Made by a program: the position numbers and the translations under genes | Part shown: positions 52,064 through 61,382 of the stretch, one piece after another | Position numbering within the stretch: position 1 is the stretch's first letter | Layout of the letters: every line of letters begins with the position of its first letter | Notes under the pieces: generated by a model | The model's database searches: none | Told to the model about the DNA's origin: nothing | What the model saw: only the letters and a program-made list of their open reading frames with translations | DNA from: Streptomyces liliiviolaceus | GTDB taxonomy: Bacteria; Actinomycetota; Actinomycetes; Streptomycetales; Streptomycetaceae | Reading direction: 5' to 3' | Assembly (NCBI RefSeq): GCF_018070025.1 | Contig: NZ_JAGPYQ010000001.1 | Span: 2,852,001 to 2,916,000, forward strand | DNA: 64,000 bases

Positions 52064-53341
52064 ATGGACCTGGAGAAGTCACCGCAGCCCGCGCCGCCCG
52101 TGATGCCCGCGCGGCAGCGGGACGCCGCTCCTGAGGGGTGTCTCGCCGTCGCCGTCCGCATCCCGGTGCGGATCGTGGTGTTCGTGCTGATCGTGCCCGT
52201 ACGGATGGCCTGGGACGCGCTCGTCGTGTGCGGCCGGCTTCTCAGCGACACGCTGCTGCGGCCGCTCGGCCGCGCGCTCATGTGGGTGCTCGCGCCGGTC
52301 GGCCGGGGCCTCAGGTGGCTGCTCGACGGCTTCGCGACCGTCCTCGCGTGGGTGTTCAGCGGCATCGGGTACGCGCTGAAGTGGCTGTGCCTGCTGGTGT
52401 TCGTCTGGCCGTGGGTGGGCCTGTGGCGTTACGTGGCCGTGCCGGTGGGCCGGGCACTGGCCTGGCTCGGGCACGTACTGCTGGTCGTCCCCGCCCGGTG
52501 GCTGTACGAGCGGCTGCTGACGCCGCTCGGCCACGGCGTCGTGTGGGCGCTTCGGGGCTTCGGGGCCGGCTGCGCCTGGCTCTGGCGGACGGCGGTGCTC
52601 ACTCCGGCGGGCTGGCTGTACCGCGCCCTGCTCGCGCCGACCGGGCGGGGTGTCGCGTGGGTCGCCGCGGGGCTGTGGTTCGGGGTGGTGTGGGTCTCGC
52701 GGGGGCTGTGGGCGGGAGTTGTATGGGTCTCCCGGGGGGTGTGGGCGGGCATCACATGGGTCGGCGGGGGGCTGTGGGCCGCCGTGACATGGGTCGGCAG
52801 GGGACTGTGGGCCGGCATGACATGGGTCGGCCTCGGGCTGTGGGCCGTGGTGGTCTGGCTCGGCAAGGTCGTCGGGACCCTCCTGCGGTGGATCCTCGTC
52901 GTACCCGCCGTCGCCCTGTGGCGCTGGGTCCTCGCACCGGTCGGACGAGCCGTCGCCGTCATCGCGCGGGAGATCGGCGAGGCACTGGGACACGCGTGGC
53001 GCGTCGCCGGATACGTGTCCCTCGCCGTCGGCCGCTTCCTGGGACGACTCTTCCGGTGGATCTTCGTCGAGCCGGTGCGGTGGGCGTACCGCAGTGTGTT
53101 CACTCCGATGGGGCACTTCGTGCGGGACGTCTTCTGGAAGCCCGCGGCGGAGGCAGCGCGGAGCGTGGGGCGCGTCACCCGGCAGGCCCTGGCGAGCGCC
53201 CGGGAGACGGCACGGCAGACCAGGGCCGACATCCGGCGCGCGCTGTTCGGCGCACCGCGCGAACCCGAGCCCGTACCCCTGGCCGGACCCCGTGCCGAGC
53301 CGGAACCGGTGCGCCTGGTCAAGCCCGGCGGGCCCCTGTAG
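52064..53341 (+). CDS. Polytopic or membrane-lying protein with six tandem 11-residue GLW repeats
   Basis: A 425-residue, Trp/Val/Arg/Leu-rich protein of unknown function. Hydrophobic amphipathic stretches alternate with single Arg or Gly residues throughout (RPLGRALMWVLAPVGRGLRWLL). Residues 200-265 (DNA 52661-52858) are six exact 33-base units of the form VxxGLWxxVxW. The C-terminal 90 residues turn hydrophilic and basic (RQTRADIRRALFG) with a Pro/Glu end. No signal peptide. Start ATG 52064 (GTG 52058 also possible); no good ribosome site. The hydrophobic periodicity suggests helices lying in or across the membrane, perhaps scaffolding the adjacent RNase E machinery; this is inference. Confidence 0.7.
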   Translation: MDLEKSPQPAPPVMPARQRDAAPEGCLAVAVRIPVRIVVFVLIVPVRMAWDALVVCGRLLSDTLLRPLGRALMWVLAPVGRGLRWLLDGFATVLAWVFSGIGYALKWLCLLVFVWPWVGLWRYVAVPVGRALAWLGHVLLVVPARWLYERLLTPLGHGVVWALRGFGAGCAWLWRTAVLTPAGWLYRALLAPTGRGVAWVAAGLWFGVVWVSRGLWAGVVWVSRGVWAGITWVGGGLWAAVTWVGRGLWAGMTWVGLGLWAVVVWLGKVVGTLLRWILVVPAVALWRWVLAPVGRAVAVIAREIGEALGHAWRVAGYVSLAVGRFLGRLFRWIFVEPVRWAYRSVFTPMGHFVRDVFWKPAAEAARSVGRVTRQALASARETARQTRADIRRALFGAPREPEPVPLAGPRAEPEPVRLVKPGGPL

Positions 53342-53476
53342 AGCGCGCCCGGCCCCTCCCGAGGGGAACGCACGGGCGCCGACACACGTACTCTAGGTAG
53401 TAGTACGACCGCACTCACGAAGGACTGAACGACACTGGGCAAGCGACAGCCCGAAGGCCCGCCGCCCGCACCCGCG

Positions 53477-54271
53477 GTGCAGCGCATCCGACTGCGCTAC
53501 ACCAAGCGCGGCCGCCTCCGGTTCACCAGCCACCGTGACTTCCAGCGTGCCTTCGAGCGCGCGTTGCGCCGAGCCGAGGTGCCCATGGCGTACTCGGCGG
53601 GGTTCACGCCGCACCCGAAGGTGTCGTACGCCAATGCCGCACCCACCGGCACGGGCAGTGAGGCGGAATATCTGGAGATCGCGCTCACCGACGCGCGCGA
53701 TCCCGAAAAGCTGCGCGCACTCCTCGACGAGTCGATGCCCGAGGGGCTCGACATCATCGACGCCGTGGAGGCCCGTACGTCGGGTCTCGCCGACCGGCTC
53801 ACCGCGTCCGTGTGGGAGATGCGCCTCGACGGCGTGTCCCACGAGGACGCGCTGCGCGCGGTCGACGCCTTCACGGCGGCCGAGACCGTCGAGGTGCAGC
53901 GCAAGGCGAAGAACGGCATGCGCACCTTCGACGCCCGCGGCCCCGTCGCGAGTCTGGAGGCGCACAGTGCACAGCCGACGGCACACGGTCCACAGGCTGA
54001 TAGGCCGACCGACCAGGCCTGTGCGATACTGCGGCTGGTTGTTCGGCACGTGACGCCTGCCGTTCGACCTGACGACGTCCTGTCCGGTCTCCGAGCTGTG
54101 GCCGACCTGGCGCCGCCGGTCCCCGCAGCGGTGACCAGGCTGGCGCAGGGGCTTTTCGATGAAGAGACCGGCACGGTGACCGACCCGCTCGCGCCCGACC
54201 GCGAGGCAGCAGCACCTTCTCCGGGAACGTCCGGGGACAGCGCAGCCGCCGCCGCGAAGGCGCTGGCGTAA
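53477..54271 (+). CDS. TIGR03936-family (DUF2344) protein
   Basis: A 264-residue protein. RIRLRYTKRGRLRFTSHRDF and VPMAYSAGFTPHPKVSYANA are the family's hallmark; the C-terminal 40 residues are Ala/Pro-rich. It is the usual partner of TIGR03960 radical SAM proteins, fused to them in many bacteria, and sits before RNase E/G. The GTG at 53477 has no ribosome site. GAAGGA lies ten bases before an in-frame CTG at 53435, which would add GKRQPEGPPPAPA, so a CTG start is possible. Molecular function unknown. Confidence 0.85.
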   Translation: MQRIRLRYTKRGRLRFTSHRDFQRAFERALRRAEVPMAYSAGFTPHPKVSYANAAPTGTGSEAEYLEIALTDARDPEKLRALLDESMPEGLDIIDAVEARTSGLADRLTASVWEMRLDGVSHEDALRAVDAFTAAETVEVQRKAKNGMRTFDARGPVASLEAHSAQPTAHGPQADRPTDQACAILRLVVRHVTPAVRPDDVLSGLRAVADLAPPVPAAVTRLAQGLFDEETGTVTDPLAPDREAAAPSPGTSGDSAAAAAKALA

Positions 54272-54520
54272 GGAAGGTCCCGCGCAGGGACGTACGTCGA
54301 AGCGCCGCCCTCGTATCCGGGAGCCACCTGGTTCGGGCAGCGCACCGACCAGAAGACTTTCGCCAGGCCGTACGCACTCATGGCATACGGAACCGGCGAG
54401 ACAGGACACAGAGAGCTCCCGTGCGGCGCCCGCGCCCCGGACGGCGGCACCGCGCAACGCGCGAGCCGCGGACGTCACCGGATCCGCGGCGCCCGGGAGC
54501 CTGACGGGAGATCCACCCGC

Positions 54521-57500
54521 ATGCTTGAGCCGACCGACCCCACCGAGCCTTCCACGGGCTCCGACAACAGCACCCCGAGCGACACGCTGCCGCCACGCCG
54601 GCGCCGTCGTGCCGCCTCGCGCCCCGCCGGCCCGCCGTCGGCGAACGCCGAGGGCACGGCCGTGGCGGAGACCACGGCGCCGGCCATACCGGCTGTGACC
54701 TCCGCGGACCTCGCGACGGACGAGGCGCAGGAGAGCGAAGAGGCGGCCGTGACCGCCGCTCCCAGGAAGAGGGCCGCGGCGAAGACGCCCGCGGCCACCA
54801 CGGACGAACCGGCGGAGGCAGCGGCCGACGAGGCCGCGCCCGCCCCCCGCGCGCGCCGTCGTGCCACCCGTCGGGCGTCCGCCCCGGCGGGAGCCCCGCA
54901 GGCCGCCGAAACCGCAAGTGCCGAGACCGCCGCGCCGGCCGTCACGGCGGCGCCCGAGGTGCCCGCCGAGGCCGAGACCGAGGCTGACGCCGACGCGGCG
55001 CCCGCCCCGCGTGCGCGCCGTCGTGCGACGCGTCGGGCGACCGCGCCCACGGGTGCGCCGCAGGCGGCTGAGGCCGCTGAGACGGTCGTAGCCGCTGAGA
55101 CGTCCGTGACCGCTGAGACCGTCGAGGCCCCGGCTGCCGCTCCGGTCGCCGAGGAGACTCCGGCCGCGGAAGAGACTTCGGCCGTCGAGGCCGACGCGGC
55201 GCCCGCCCCGCGTGCGCGCCGTCGTGCGACGCGTCGGGCGACCGCGCCCACGGGTGCGCCGCAGGCGGCTGAGGCCGCTGAGACGGTCGTAGCCGCTGAG
55301 ACGTCCGTGGCCGCTGAGACCGTCGAGGCCCCGGCTGCCGCTCCGGTCGCCGAGGAGACTCCGGCCGCGGAAGAGACTTCGGCCGTCGAGGCCGACGCTG
55401 CGCCCGCCCCGCGTGCGCGCCGTCGTGCGACCCGCCGCGCCACCGCGCCCGCCGGTGCGCCGCAGGCGGAGGCGGAGAGCGGGACGCCCGAGCAGGCGCC
55501 CGTCGAGGCCGCCGCCGAGCCCACTCGTCGTACCGCCCGGCAGAAGCCGGAGCACGCCGAGACCCCCACCGCGACCGAGCCCGCCGAGGCCGTTGCTCGC
55601 GACGAGCGCAGGGAGGCCCCCGTGGCCGCTGCCAAGAACGACCGGTCCGCCGAGACCGAGACCTCCGCCGACGCCGACGACGCCACCCCGCGCCGCGCCC
55701 GTCGCCGGGCCACCCGCAAGGCCGCCGGAGGCTTCTCCGCGCCCGCGGCCCGCAAGACCGCCGAGGAGGGTTCGGCCCGGCGCCCCGCGCGCCCCGCCGT
55801 CGCCGTCTTCCAGGCGCCGGTCTTCACCGAGCCGATGTTCCAGACGCCGGAGCGCGCCGCTGCCGCCGCCGCGGCCGAGGCCGCCGAAGAGGCGGAGGAG
55901 GTCGTGGAGCCGGTCCAGCCGCAGGCCGCCGCCCCCGTGGCCGCCGCCGAGGAGGAGACGGGCGGTCCGCGCCGTCGCCGCCGCCGTGGCAAGGCCGAGG
56001 AGCCCGCCGCCCCCGCCGAGCGCGCCCCGGTGGAGCGTGCCCCCGAGGCCGAGGAACCGGCCGACGAGGAGCCCGTCGAGGAGGAGTCCGCCGAGGACGC
56101 CGTCGACGGTGACGACAGCGAGGAGACCGGTTCGCGCCGCCGTCGCCGCCGCGGTGGCCGTCGCCGCCGCCGGGGCGAGTCGGCCGACGCGGACGACGAC
56201 TTCGCGGGAGAGCAGAACGAGCGGGGCGAGCGCGGCGAGCAGGCCGCCCGGACCTCCGACGACACCGAGGACACCGCCGCGCAGGCCGAGGAGGACTCCG
56301 CCGACGCGGACGACGACCACGACGACGCCGGCGGCTCCAGCAGCAGCCGTCGCAGGCGGCGCCGTCGCCGTCGCGCCGGTGACTCCTCCGGCGAGGCCGA
56401 GTCCGGCGACAGCGACCCCGAGCGCACGGTCGTCAAGGTCCGCGAGCCCCGCAAGAAGGACGAGCACCCGAGCGACGAGGTCCAGTCCATCAAGGGCTCG
56501 ACCCGCCTGGAGGCCAAGAAGCAGCGCCGCCGTGAAGGGCGCGAGCAGGGCCGCCGCCGCGTCCCGATCATCACCGAGGCCGAGTTCCTGGCCCGCCGTG
56601 AGGCCGTCGAGCGCGTGATGGTCGTCCGCCAGAGCGGCGAGCGTACGCAGATCGGCGTCCTTGAGGACGACGTGCTCGTGGAGCACTACGTCAACAAGGA
56701 GCAGTCGACGTCGTACGTCGGCAACGTCTACCTGGGCAAGGTCCAGAACGTGCTGCCGTCGATGGAGGCCGCCTTCATCGACATCGGCAAGGGCCGCAAC
56801 GCGGTCCTGTACGCCGGTGAGGTCAACTTCGAGGCGCTGGGCATGGCCAACGGCCCCCGCCGCATCGAGAGCGCCCTGAAGTCCGGCCAGTCGGTCCTCG
56901 TGCAGGTCACCAAGGACCCGATCGGCCACAAGGGCGCCCGCCTCACCAGCCAGGTCTCGCTGCCCGGCCGCTACCTGGTCTACGTGCCCGAGGGCTCCAT
57001 GACCGGCATCAGCCGCAAGCTGCCCGACACCGAGCGCGCCCGGCTGAAGACCATCCTCAAGAAGATCGTCCCCGAGGACGCGGGCGTCATCGTGCGCACC
57101 GCCGCCGAGGGCGCGAGCGAGGACGAGCTGCGCCGTGACGTCGAGCGGCTGCAGGCGCAGTGGGAGGACATCGAGAAGAAGGCGAAGAGCGGCAACGCCC
57201 CGACCCTGCTGTACGGCGAGCCGGACATGACCGTCCGCGTCGTCCGCGACATCTTCAACGAGGACTTCTCCAAGGTCATCGTCAGCGGCGACGAGGCATG
57301 GGACACCATCCACGGTTACGTCGCCCATGTGGCGCCCGACCTGGCGACCCGCCTGTCGCGGTGGACCTCCGAGGTCGACGTCTTCGCGACGTACCGGATC
57401 GACGAGCAGCTCGCCAAGGCGCTGGACCGCAAGGTCTGGCTGCCCAGCGGTGGTTCGCTGGTCATCGACAAGACCGAAGCGATGATCGTCATCGACGTCA

Positions 57501-58930
57501 ACACCGGCAAGTTCACCGGTCAGGGCGGCAACCTCGAAGAGACGGTCACCAGGAACAACCTGGAGGCGGCCGAGGAGATCGTGCGCCAGCTGCGGCTGCG
57601 CGACCTCGGCGGCATCGTCGTCATCGACTTCATCGACATGGTCCTTGAGTCCAACCGGGACCTGGTGCTCAGGCGCCTCCTGGAGTGCCTGGGCCGCGAC
57701 CGTACGAAGCACCAGGTGGCCGAGGTCACCTCGCTGGGCCTCGTCCAGATGACCCGCAAGCGGGTCGGCCAGGGCCTGCTGGAGTCGTTCTCGGAGACCT
57801 GCGTCCACTGCAACGGCCGCGGCGTGATCGTGCACATGGAGCAGCCGACCTCCGCCGGAGGCGGCGGCAAGCGCAAGAAGCGCGGTCGCGGCGGCGCCGA
57901 GCAGACCCACGACCACGAGCACACGTACGAGACGGAGACGGCCGAGGTTGCCGAGCCGGACGAGACGGCCGCCGAGGTCGCCGCGGAGGCCGCCGAGCCC
58001 GTCGCGCTTCCCGAGCCCGAGTTCGTACCGGACGAGGACCTGTACAGCAGTGCCGCCGAGGCGGAGGCCGCGGCCACCCGTGGTGGGCGTTCGCGTCGCC
58101 GGTCGGGCCGGCGGGCGTCGGCCCCGGTGGGTGCGCCGAGGTCCGAGTCCCGCAGGTCCGAGCGGGCCGAGCGCGCGGAGCGGGCCGAGCAGGCCGAGCG
58201 CCGGGACGAGGTTCCGACCGCGCAGTCGGTGACGCCGGAGGAGGAGATCGCGCGTCCGGTCCGGCAGGAGCCGGCCGAGGTCGCGCAGACGGCGCCCGTC
58301 GCCGCCGAGGACCCGGTGGTCGAGGCCACGGCCGCCACCGAGGCCCCGGCCGTCGACGACGCGGCCCCCAAGGGCCGTACGCGCCGTCGGGCGACCCGCA
58401 AGGTGTCCGCGCCCGCCGGTTCGCCCACGGCGGCCGAGGAGGCCGTGGTGACGGTCACCGAGCCGGTCGCCGCGCCCGCCGAGCCCGTGGAGCAGGCCGC
58501 CCCCGCGGAGGAGCAGCCCGTCGCCGAGAGCGCCGCCCCGGCCCGTCCGAGGCGTCGTGCGGTCCGCAAGGCCACCGCGCCGACCTCGTCCGCCGAGACC
58601 GCTGTCACGGTCGTTCCGGCGGCGCAGCAGGAAGCCCCGGCGCAGGCCGAGGCGCCGGCCGAGGCTCCCGCGGAGTCGTCCGGCGCGGACGGCGAGGAGA
58701 CCGGCGCGCCGGCCAAGAAGACGGCCCGCAAGGCGGCCAAGAAGGCGCCCGCGAAGAAGGCCGCCGCCAAGAAGACGACGACGGCGGCCAAGAAGACGGC
58801 CGCCAAGAAGACCACGGCCAAGAAGGCGACGAAGACCGCCAAGACGGCCGCGAAGTCGACGTCCAAGAAGACCGCGGCGGCTGAGCAGCAGACGCCGTCC
58901 ACCGTCACGGCCTCCACCGACGAGGACTGA
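54521..58930 (+). CDS. rne: Ribonuclease E/G family endoribonuclease, very large actinobacterial form
   Basis: A 1469-residue protein. The catalytic core lies at about 680-1105: S1 domain (YVGNVYLGKVQNVLPSMEAAFIDIG), 5' sensor region (GARLTSQVSLPGRYLVYVP), DNase I-like part with the metal acids in VIDVNTGKF and VIDFIDM, and the zinc-link CVHCNGRG. Flanks are disordered: an N-terminal Ala/Pro/Glu region with RARRRATRRATAPxGAPQA repeats (including a recent 201-base duplication) and acidic/Arg clusters, and a C-terminal Lys/Ala tail like histone H1. It starts mRNA decay and rRNA processing. The start at 54521 has GGGAG ten bases ahead. Confidence 0.93.
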   Translation: MLEPTDPTEPSTGSDNSTPSDTLPPRRRRRAASRPAGPPSANAEGTAVAETTAPAIPAVTSADLATDEAQESEEAAVTAAPRKRAAAKTPAATTDEPAEAAADEAAPAPRARRRATRRASAPAGAPQAAETASAETAAPAVTAAPEVPAEAETEADADAAPAPRARRRATRRATAPTGAPQAAEAAETVVAAETSVTAETVEAPAAAPVAEETPAAEETSAVEADAAPAPRARRRATRRATAPTGAPQAAEAAETVVAAETSVAAETVEAPAAAPVAEETPAAEETSAVEADAAPAPRARRRATRRATAPAGAPQAEAESGTPEQAPVEAAAEPTRRTARQKPEHAETPTATEPAEAVARDERREAPVAAAKNDRSAETETSADADDATPRRARRRATRKAAGGFSAPAARKTAEEGSARRPARPAVAVFQAPVFTEPMFQTPERAAAAAAAEAAEEAEEVVEPVQPQAAAPVAAAEEETGGPRRRRRRGKAEEPAAPAERAPVERAPEAEEPADEEPVEEESAEDAVDGDDSEETGSRRRRRRGGRRRRRGESADADDDFAGEQNERGERGEQAARTSDDTEDTAAQAEEDSADADDDHDDAGGSSSSRRRRRRRRRAGDSSGEAESGDSDPERTVVKVREPRKKDEHPSDEVQSIKGSTRLEAKKQRRREGREQGRRRVPIITEAEFLARREAVERVMVVRQSGERTQIGVLEDDVLVEHYVNKEQSTSYVGNVYLGKVQNVLPSMEAAFIDIGKGRNAVLYAGEVNFEALGMANGPRRIESALKSGQSVLVQVTKDPIGHKGARLTSQVSLPGRYLVYVPEGSMTGISRKLPDTERARLKTILKKIVPEDAGVIVRTAAEGASEDELRRDVERLQAQWEDIEKKAKSGNAPTLLYGEPDMTVRVVRDIFNEDFSKVIVSGDEAWDTIHGYVAHVAPDLATRLSRWTSEVDVFATYRIDEQLAKALDRKVWLPSGGSLVIDKTEAMIVIDVNTGKFTGQGGNLEETVTRNNLEAAEEIVRQLRLRDLGGIVVIDFIDMVLESNRDLVLRRLLECLGRDRTKHQVAEVTSLGLVQMTRKRVGQGLLESFSETCVHCNGRGVIVHMEQPTSAGGGGKRKKRGRGGAEQTHDHEHTYETETAEVAEPDETAAEVAAEAAEPVALPEPEFVPDEDLYSSAAEAEAAATRGGRSRRRSGRRASAPVGAPRSESRRSERAERAERAEQAERRDEVPTAQSVTPEEEIARPVRQEPAEVAQTAPVAAEDPVVEATAATEAPAVDDAAPKGRTRRRATRKVSAPAGSPTAAEEAVVTVTEPVAAPAEPVEQAAPAEEQPVAESAAPARPRRRAVRKATAPTSSAETAVTVVPAAQQEAPAQAEAPAEAPAESSGADGEETGAPAKKTARKAAKKAPAKKAAAKKTTTAAKKTAAKKTTAKKATKTAKTAAKSTSKKTAAAEQQTPSTVTASTDED
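54989..55470 (+). repeat. 201-bp tandem repeat inside rne
   Basis: Units 54989-55189 and 55190-55390 differ at very few positions (I see one, A/G near the middle), and a partial third unit follows to about 55470. Each encodes 67 residues, keeping the frame. Near identity at the DNA level marks a recent duplication. Confidence 0.9.
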
Positions 58931-58967
58931 CGGAGCGGGACAACGGCCGGGGCGCGAGCCTCGGTAC

Positions 58968-59010
58968 GGCGCCCCCCGACCGGCGATCACCTCGCCGGCC
59001 GGGGGGCGCC
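58968..59010 (+). terminator. Terminator of rne
   Basis: A 19-bp stem with a single mismatch (58968-58986 and 58992-59010), five-base loop, 38 bases after the stop. Confidence 0.85.
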
Positions 59011-59227
59011 GTCGTCACCCGTACGATCCGCTCGGTCACCCGAACTGTCGTTCCGGGGGCCCGGTTTGACGTACCGTGACATGGTTTGGGAAGCATCACG
59101 GACATCACATTCACCCCCCGCCCCTTGGCGCGTGATCCCTCACCTGTAAAACTCGGGCGGTCATTGATTACACATACACGGGTGTGCGTCGGGGAGGGCG
59201 CTCACACGTGTCAGGGGAGGGGATCTC

Positions 59228-60574
59228 ATGGCGCGCGTGCGCCTGCAGGGCACGGGGCGGCACCGCGCTGTGAAACCGGTCAGGGGAAGCCGTCAGGCGC
59301 TCGCGCTGGCGACCGTCCTGTCCGCGGCGGGGATCCAGGCCGGTACGACGGCGGGGACGGCGCAGGCCGTCGACAACCCGACGTGGACCGAGGGGCCGAT
59401 CTTCAACGACCCGCTCGGCACCACCGACCAGCAGTACGCGATCCGCGCCCGGCTGATCGAGCTGACGAACTCCGCGCTGCCCGGCTCCACGATCAAGGTC
59501 GCGGTCTACCACGTCTGGGAGGCCGGCGTCGTCGACGCGCTCGTCGCCGCCAAGAACCGCGGTGTGCAGGTGCAGGTGCTGCTCGACGAGTCCAGCATCA
59601 GCGACCGCCCGACGAACACCGCCTACGGGACGCTCGCCTCGGGGCTCGGCACGGACCGCACGAAGGGCTCGTACGTCTCGACGTGTCCGGAGAACAAGTC
59701 GTGTCTCGGCGACCCCAAGTTCGGGCAGTCGATCATGCACAACAAGTTCTGGCTGTTCTCGGCGGTCAAGGGCGCCACGAACGTGGTCGTCGAGACCACC
59801 TCGAACTCCACGCCCTCCGCGCACACGCGCTTCTTCAACGACGCGCTGCTGCTGCCGAACAACCCGACGATGTACGACGCGTACGCGGACTACTTCGACA
59901 CGATGGTCGCGCAGGACTGGGAGTCCTGGAACTACCGCACGGTGAGCAACGGCCTCTACAAGGCGTACTTCTTCCCGCGGGCGGGCAACACACGGGCCAC
60001 CGACTCGGTGTACTCGATCCTCAACAACGTCACCTGTAAGTACAAGGACACCGCGGGCGTCACGCAGTCGACCAAGGTCCGGGTGGCGATCTTCAAGATC
60101 ACGCGGCTGGCCATCGCGGAGAAACTGGTCGACCTGAAGAAGGCGGGCTGCTCCGTGAGCATCGTCTACGCGGAGTCGGACAGCGCCAAGAGCAGCGGCG
60201 GCATCAAGGGCACCTGGGAGAAGCTGCACACCACCGGGGGGCCGACCGTACGCTGCTACAACGACGACCGGGACCCGCTGAACCCCGGCAAGAAGCTGGT
60301 CACGCCGTACATCATCCACTCCAAGTACATCCTGGTGGACGGCATGTACGACGGCGTGAAGAACAAGGTCAGCTTCACCGGCTCCGGCAACTACACAGGC
60401 CCCGCGCTGCGCGAGAACGACGAGTCGATCGTGAAGGTCGACGACGACGCCGTGCACGACATGTACAAGGTCCACTTCGACCGGGTGACCAAGGTCGCCT
60501 ACCCGGGCACCGCGGACACCACGGATCTGTGCAAGGGCGTGAAGCCGCTGCCGGCGGACGGCGAACCCACGTAG
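59228..60574 (+). CDS. Secreted phospholipase D-like protein
   Basis: A 448-residue exported protein with a long N-terminal signal (basic R/K stretch, ALALATVLSAAGIQAG, cut near AQA|VDNP). Two HKD half sites are visible: HNKFWLFSAVKGATNVV with the His-Lys pair, and IIHSKYILVDGMYDGV followed by FTGSGNYT. This is the PLD-superfamily layout of one hydrolase from two half-motifs. Four Cys residues suggest disulfides. Substrate could be phospholipid or nucleic acid. The 217 bases before it hold its promoter and a possible operator ACACATACACGGGTGTGC (59169-59186). Confidence 0.83.
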   Translation: MARVRLQGTGRHRAVKPVRGSRQALALATVLSAAGIQAGTTAGTAQAVDNPTWTEGPIFNDPLGTTDQQYAIRARLIELTNSALPGSTIKVAVYHVWEAGVVDALVAAKNRGVQVQVLLDESSISDRPTNTAYGTLASGLGTDRTKGSYVSTCPENKSCLGDPKFGQSIMHNKFWLFSAVKGATNVVVETTSNSTPSAHTRFFNDALLLPNNPTMYDAYADYFDTMVAQDWESWNYRTVSNGLYKAYFFPRAGNTRATDSVYSILNNVTCKYKDTAGVTQSTKVRVAIFKITRLAIAEKLVDLKKAGCSVSIVYAESDSAKSSGGIKGTWEKLHTTGGPTVRCYNDDRDPLNPGKKLVTPYIIHSKYILVDGMYDGVKNKVSFTGSGNYTGPALRENDESIVKVDDDAVHDMYKVHFDRVTKVAYPGTADTTDLCKGVKPLPADGEPT

Positions 60575-60606
60575 GTTGCCTGGTCAGGGGGTGGTCGGGG
60601 CCCGGT

Positions 60607-60635
60607 TTGACCCCCAGGTCGGGGCCCCGTAACCT
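60607..60635 (+). promoter_or_regulatory. Promoter of the rplU-rpmA-obg operon
   Basis: TTGACC (60607-60612) and TAACCT (60630-60635) with exactly 17 bases between, about 140 bases before the rplU start. The long leader could carry L21-type autoregulation, but no specific structure is recognised. Confidence 0.6.
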
Positions 60636-60778
60636 TGACCCTCGGTGTGTTTCTTGACGCACCGCATTCCCGTAAACCTCTTCCTCCTGGTGGCTCGCGC
60701 CCCGGGAGAGGCTGCCTCCTTCGCTCTTCTGGCGGCTGGACTGCGGGGATTCCGATTTCGAGTGAGAGAGAGATCCGC

Positions 60779-61099
60779 GTGTACGCCATCGTGCGCAGCG
60801 GTGGTCGCCAGCACAAGGTTGCTGTCGGCGACATCGTTGAGGTTGACAAGATTTCCACTGCCAAGGTCGGCGACACGGTCGAGCTCTCGACCCTGCTCGT
60901 TGTGGACGGCGACGCCGTCACCAGCGACCCGTGGGTCCTGGCCGGCATCAAGGTCCAGGCCGAGATCGTGGATCACCACAAGGGTGTGAAGATCGACATC
61001 CTTCGCTACAAGAACAAGACCGGCTACCGCCGTCGTCAGGGCCACCGCCAGCAGTACACGGCGATCAAGGTCACTGAGATCCCCGCGGCTGCGAAGTAA
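60779..61099 (+). CDS. rplU: 50S ribosomal protein L21
   Basis: A 106-residue ribosomal protein. [19 protein letters not shown] and the C-terminal [20 protein letters not shown] are diagnostic; it contacts 23S rRNA domain II near L20. GTG start with GAGAGAGA ahead. First gene of a tight three-gene set with rpmA (14-base gap) and obg. Confidence 0.97.
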   Translation: MYAIVRSGGRQHKVAVGDIVEVDKISTAKVGDTVELSTLLVVDGDAVTSDPWVLAGIKVQAEIVDHHKGVKIDILRYKNKTGYRRRQGHRQQYTAIKVTEIPAAAK

Positions 61100-61113
61100 G
61101 GGACTGAGGAGAG

Positions 61114-61368
61114 ATGGCACACAAGAAGGGCGCATCGTCCACCCGGAACGGTCGCGACTCCAATGCTCAGCGGCTCGGTGTGAAGCGCTTCGGCGGTCAG
61201 ACCGTCAACGCCGGTGAGATCCTGGTCCGCCAGCGTGGCACCCACTTCCACCCCGGCGTGAGCGTCGGCCGTGGCAAGGACGACACGCTGTTCGCGCTGG
61301 CCGCCGGTGCGGTCGAGTTCGGCACGCACCGCGGCCGCAAGGTCGTGAACATCGTTCCGGTCGCCTGA
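61114..61368 (+). CDS. rpmA: 50S ribosomal protein L27
   Basis: An 84-residue protein. [17 protein letters not shown] is the conserved N-terminus that reaches the peptidyl-transferase centre; there is no Firmicute-type cleaved extension. GGAGAG lies seven bases ahead. A hairpin follows before obg. Confidence 0.97.
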   Translation: MAHKKGASSTRNGRDSNAQRLGVKRFGGQTVNAGEILVRQRGTHFHPGVSVGRGKDDTLFALAAGAVEFGTHRGRKVVNIVPVA

Positions 61369-61382
61369 CCGGATCTTTCGCG

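Noticed and set aside
54989..55470. Tandem repeats as a CRISPR array
   Set aside because: Units are coding, in frame, 201 bases long and without unique spacers; no cas genes are present.
53393..58990. An 1865-codon open frame on the minus strand opposite RNase E
   Set aside because: Low-complexity Gly/Arg/Leu translation with no domain; it is the shadow of a long GC-rich gene whose + frame has clear catalytic motifs.
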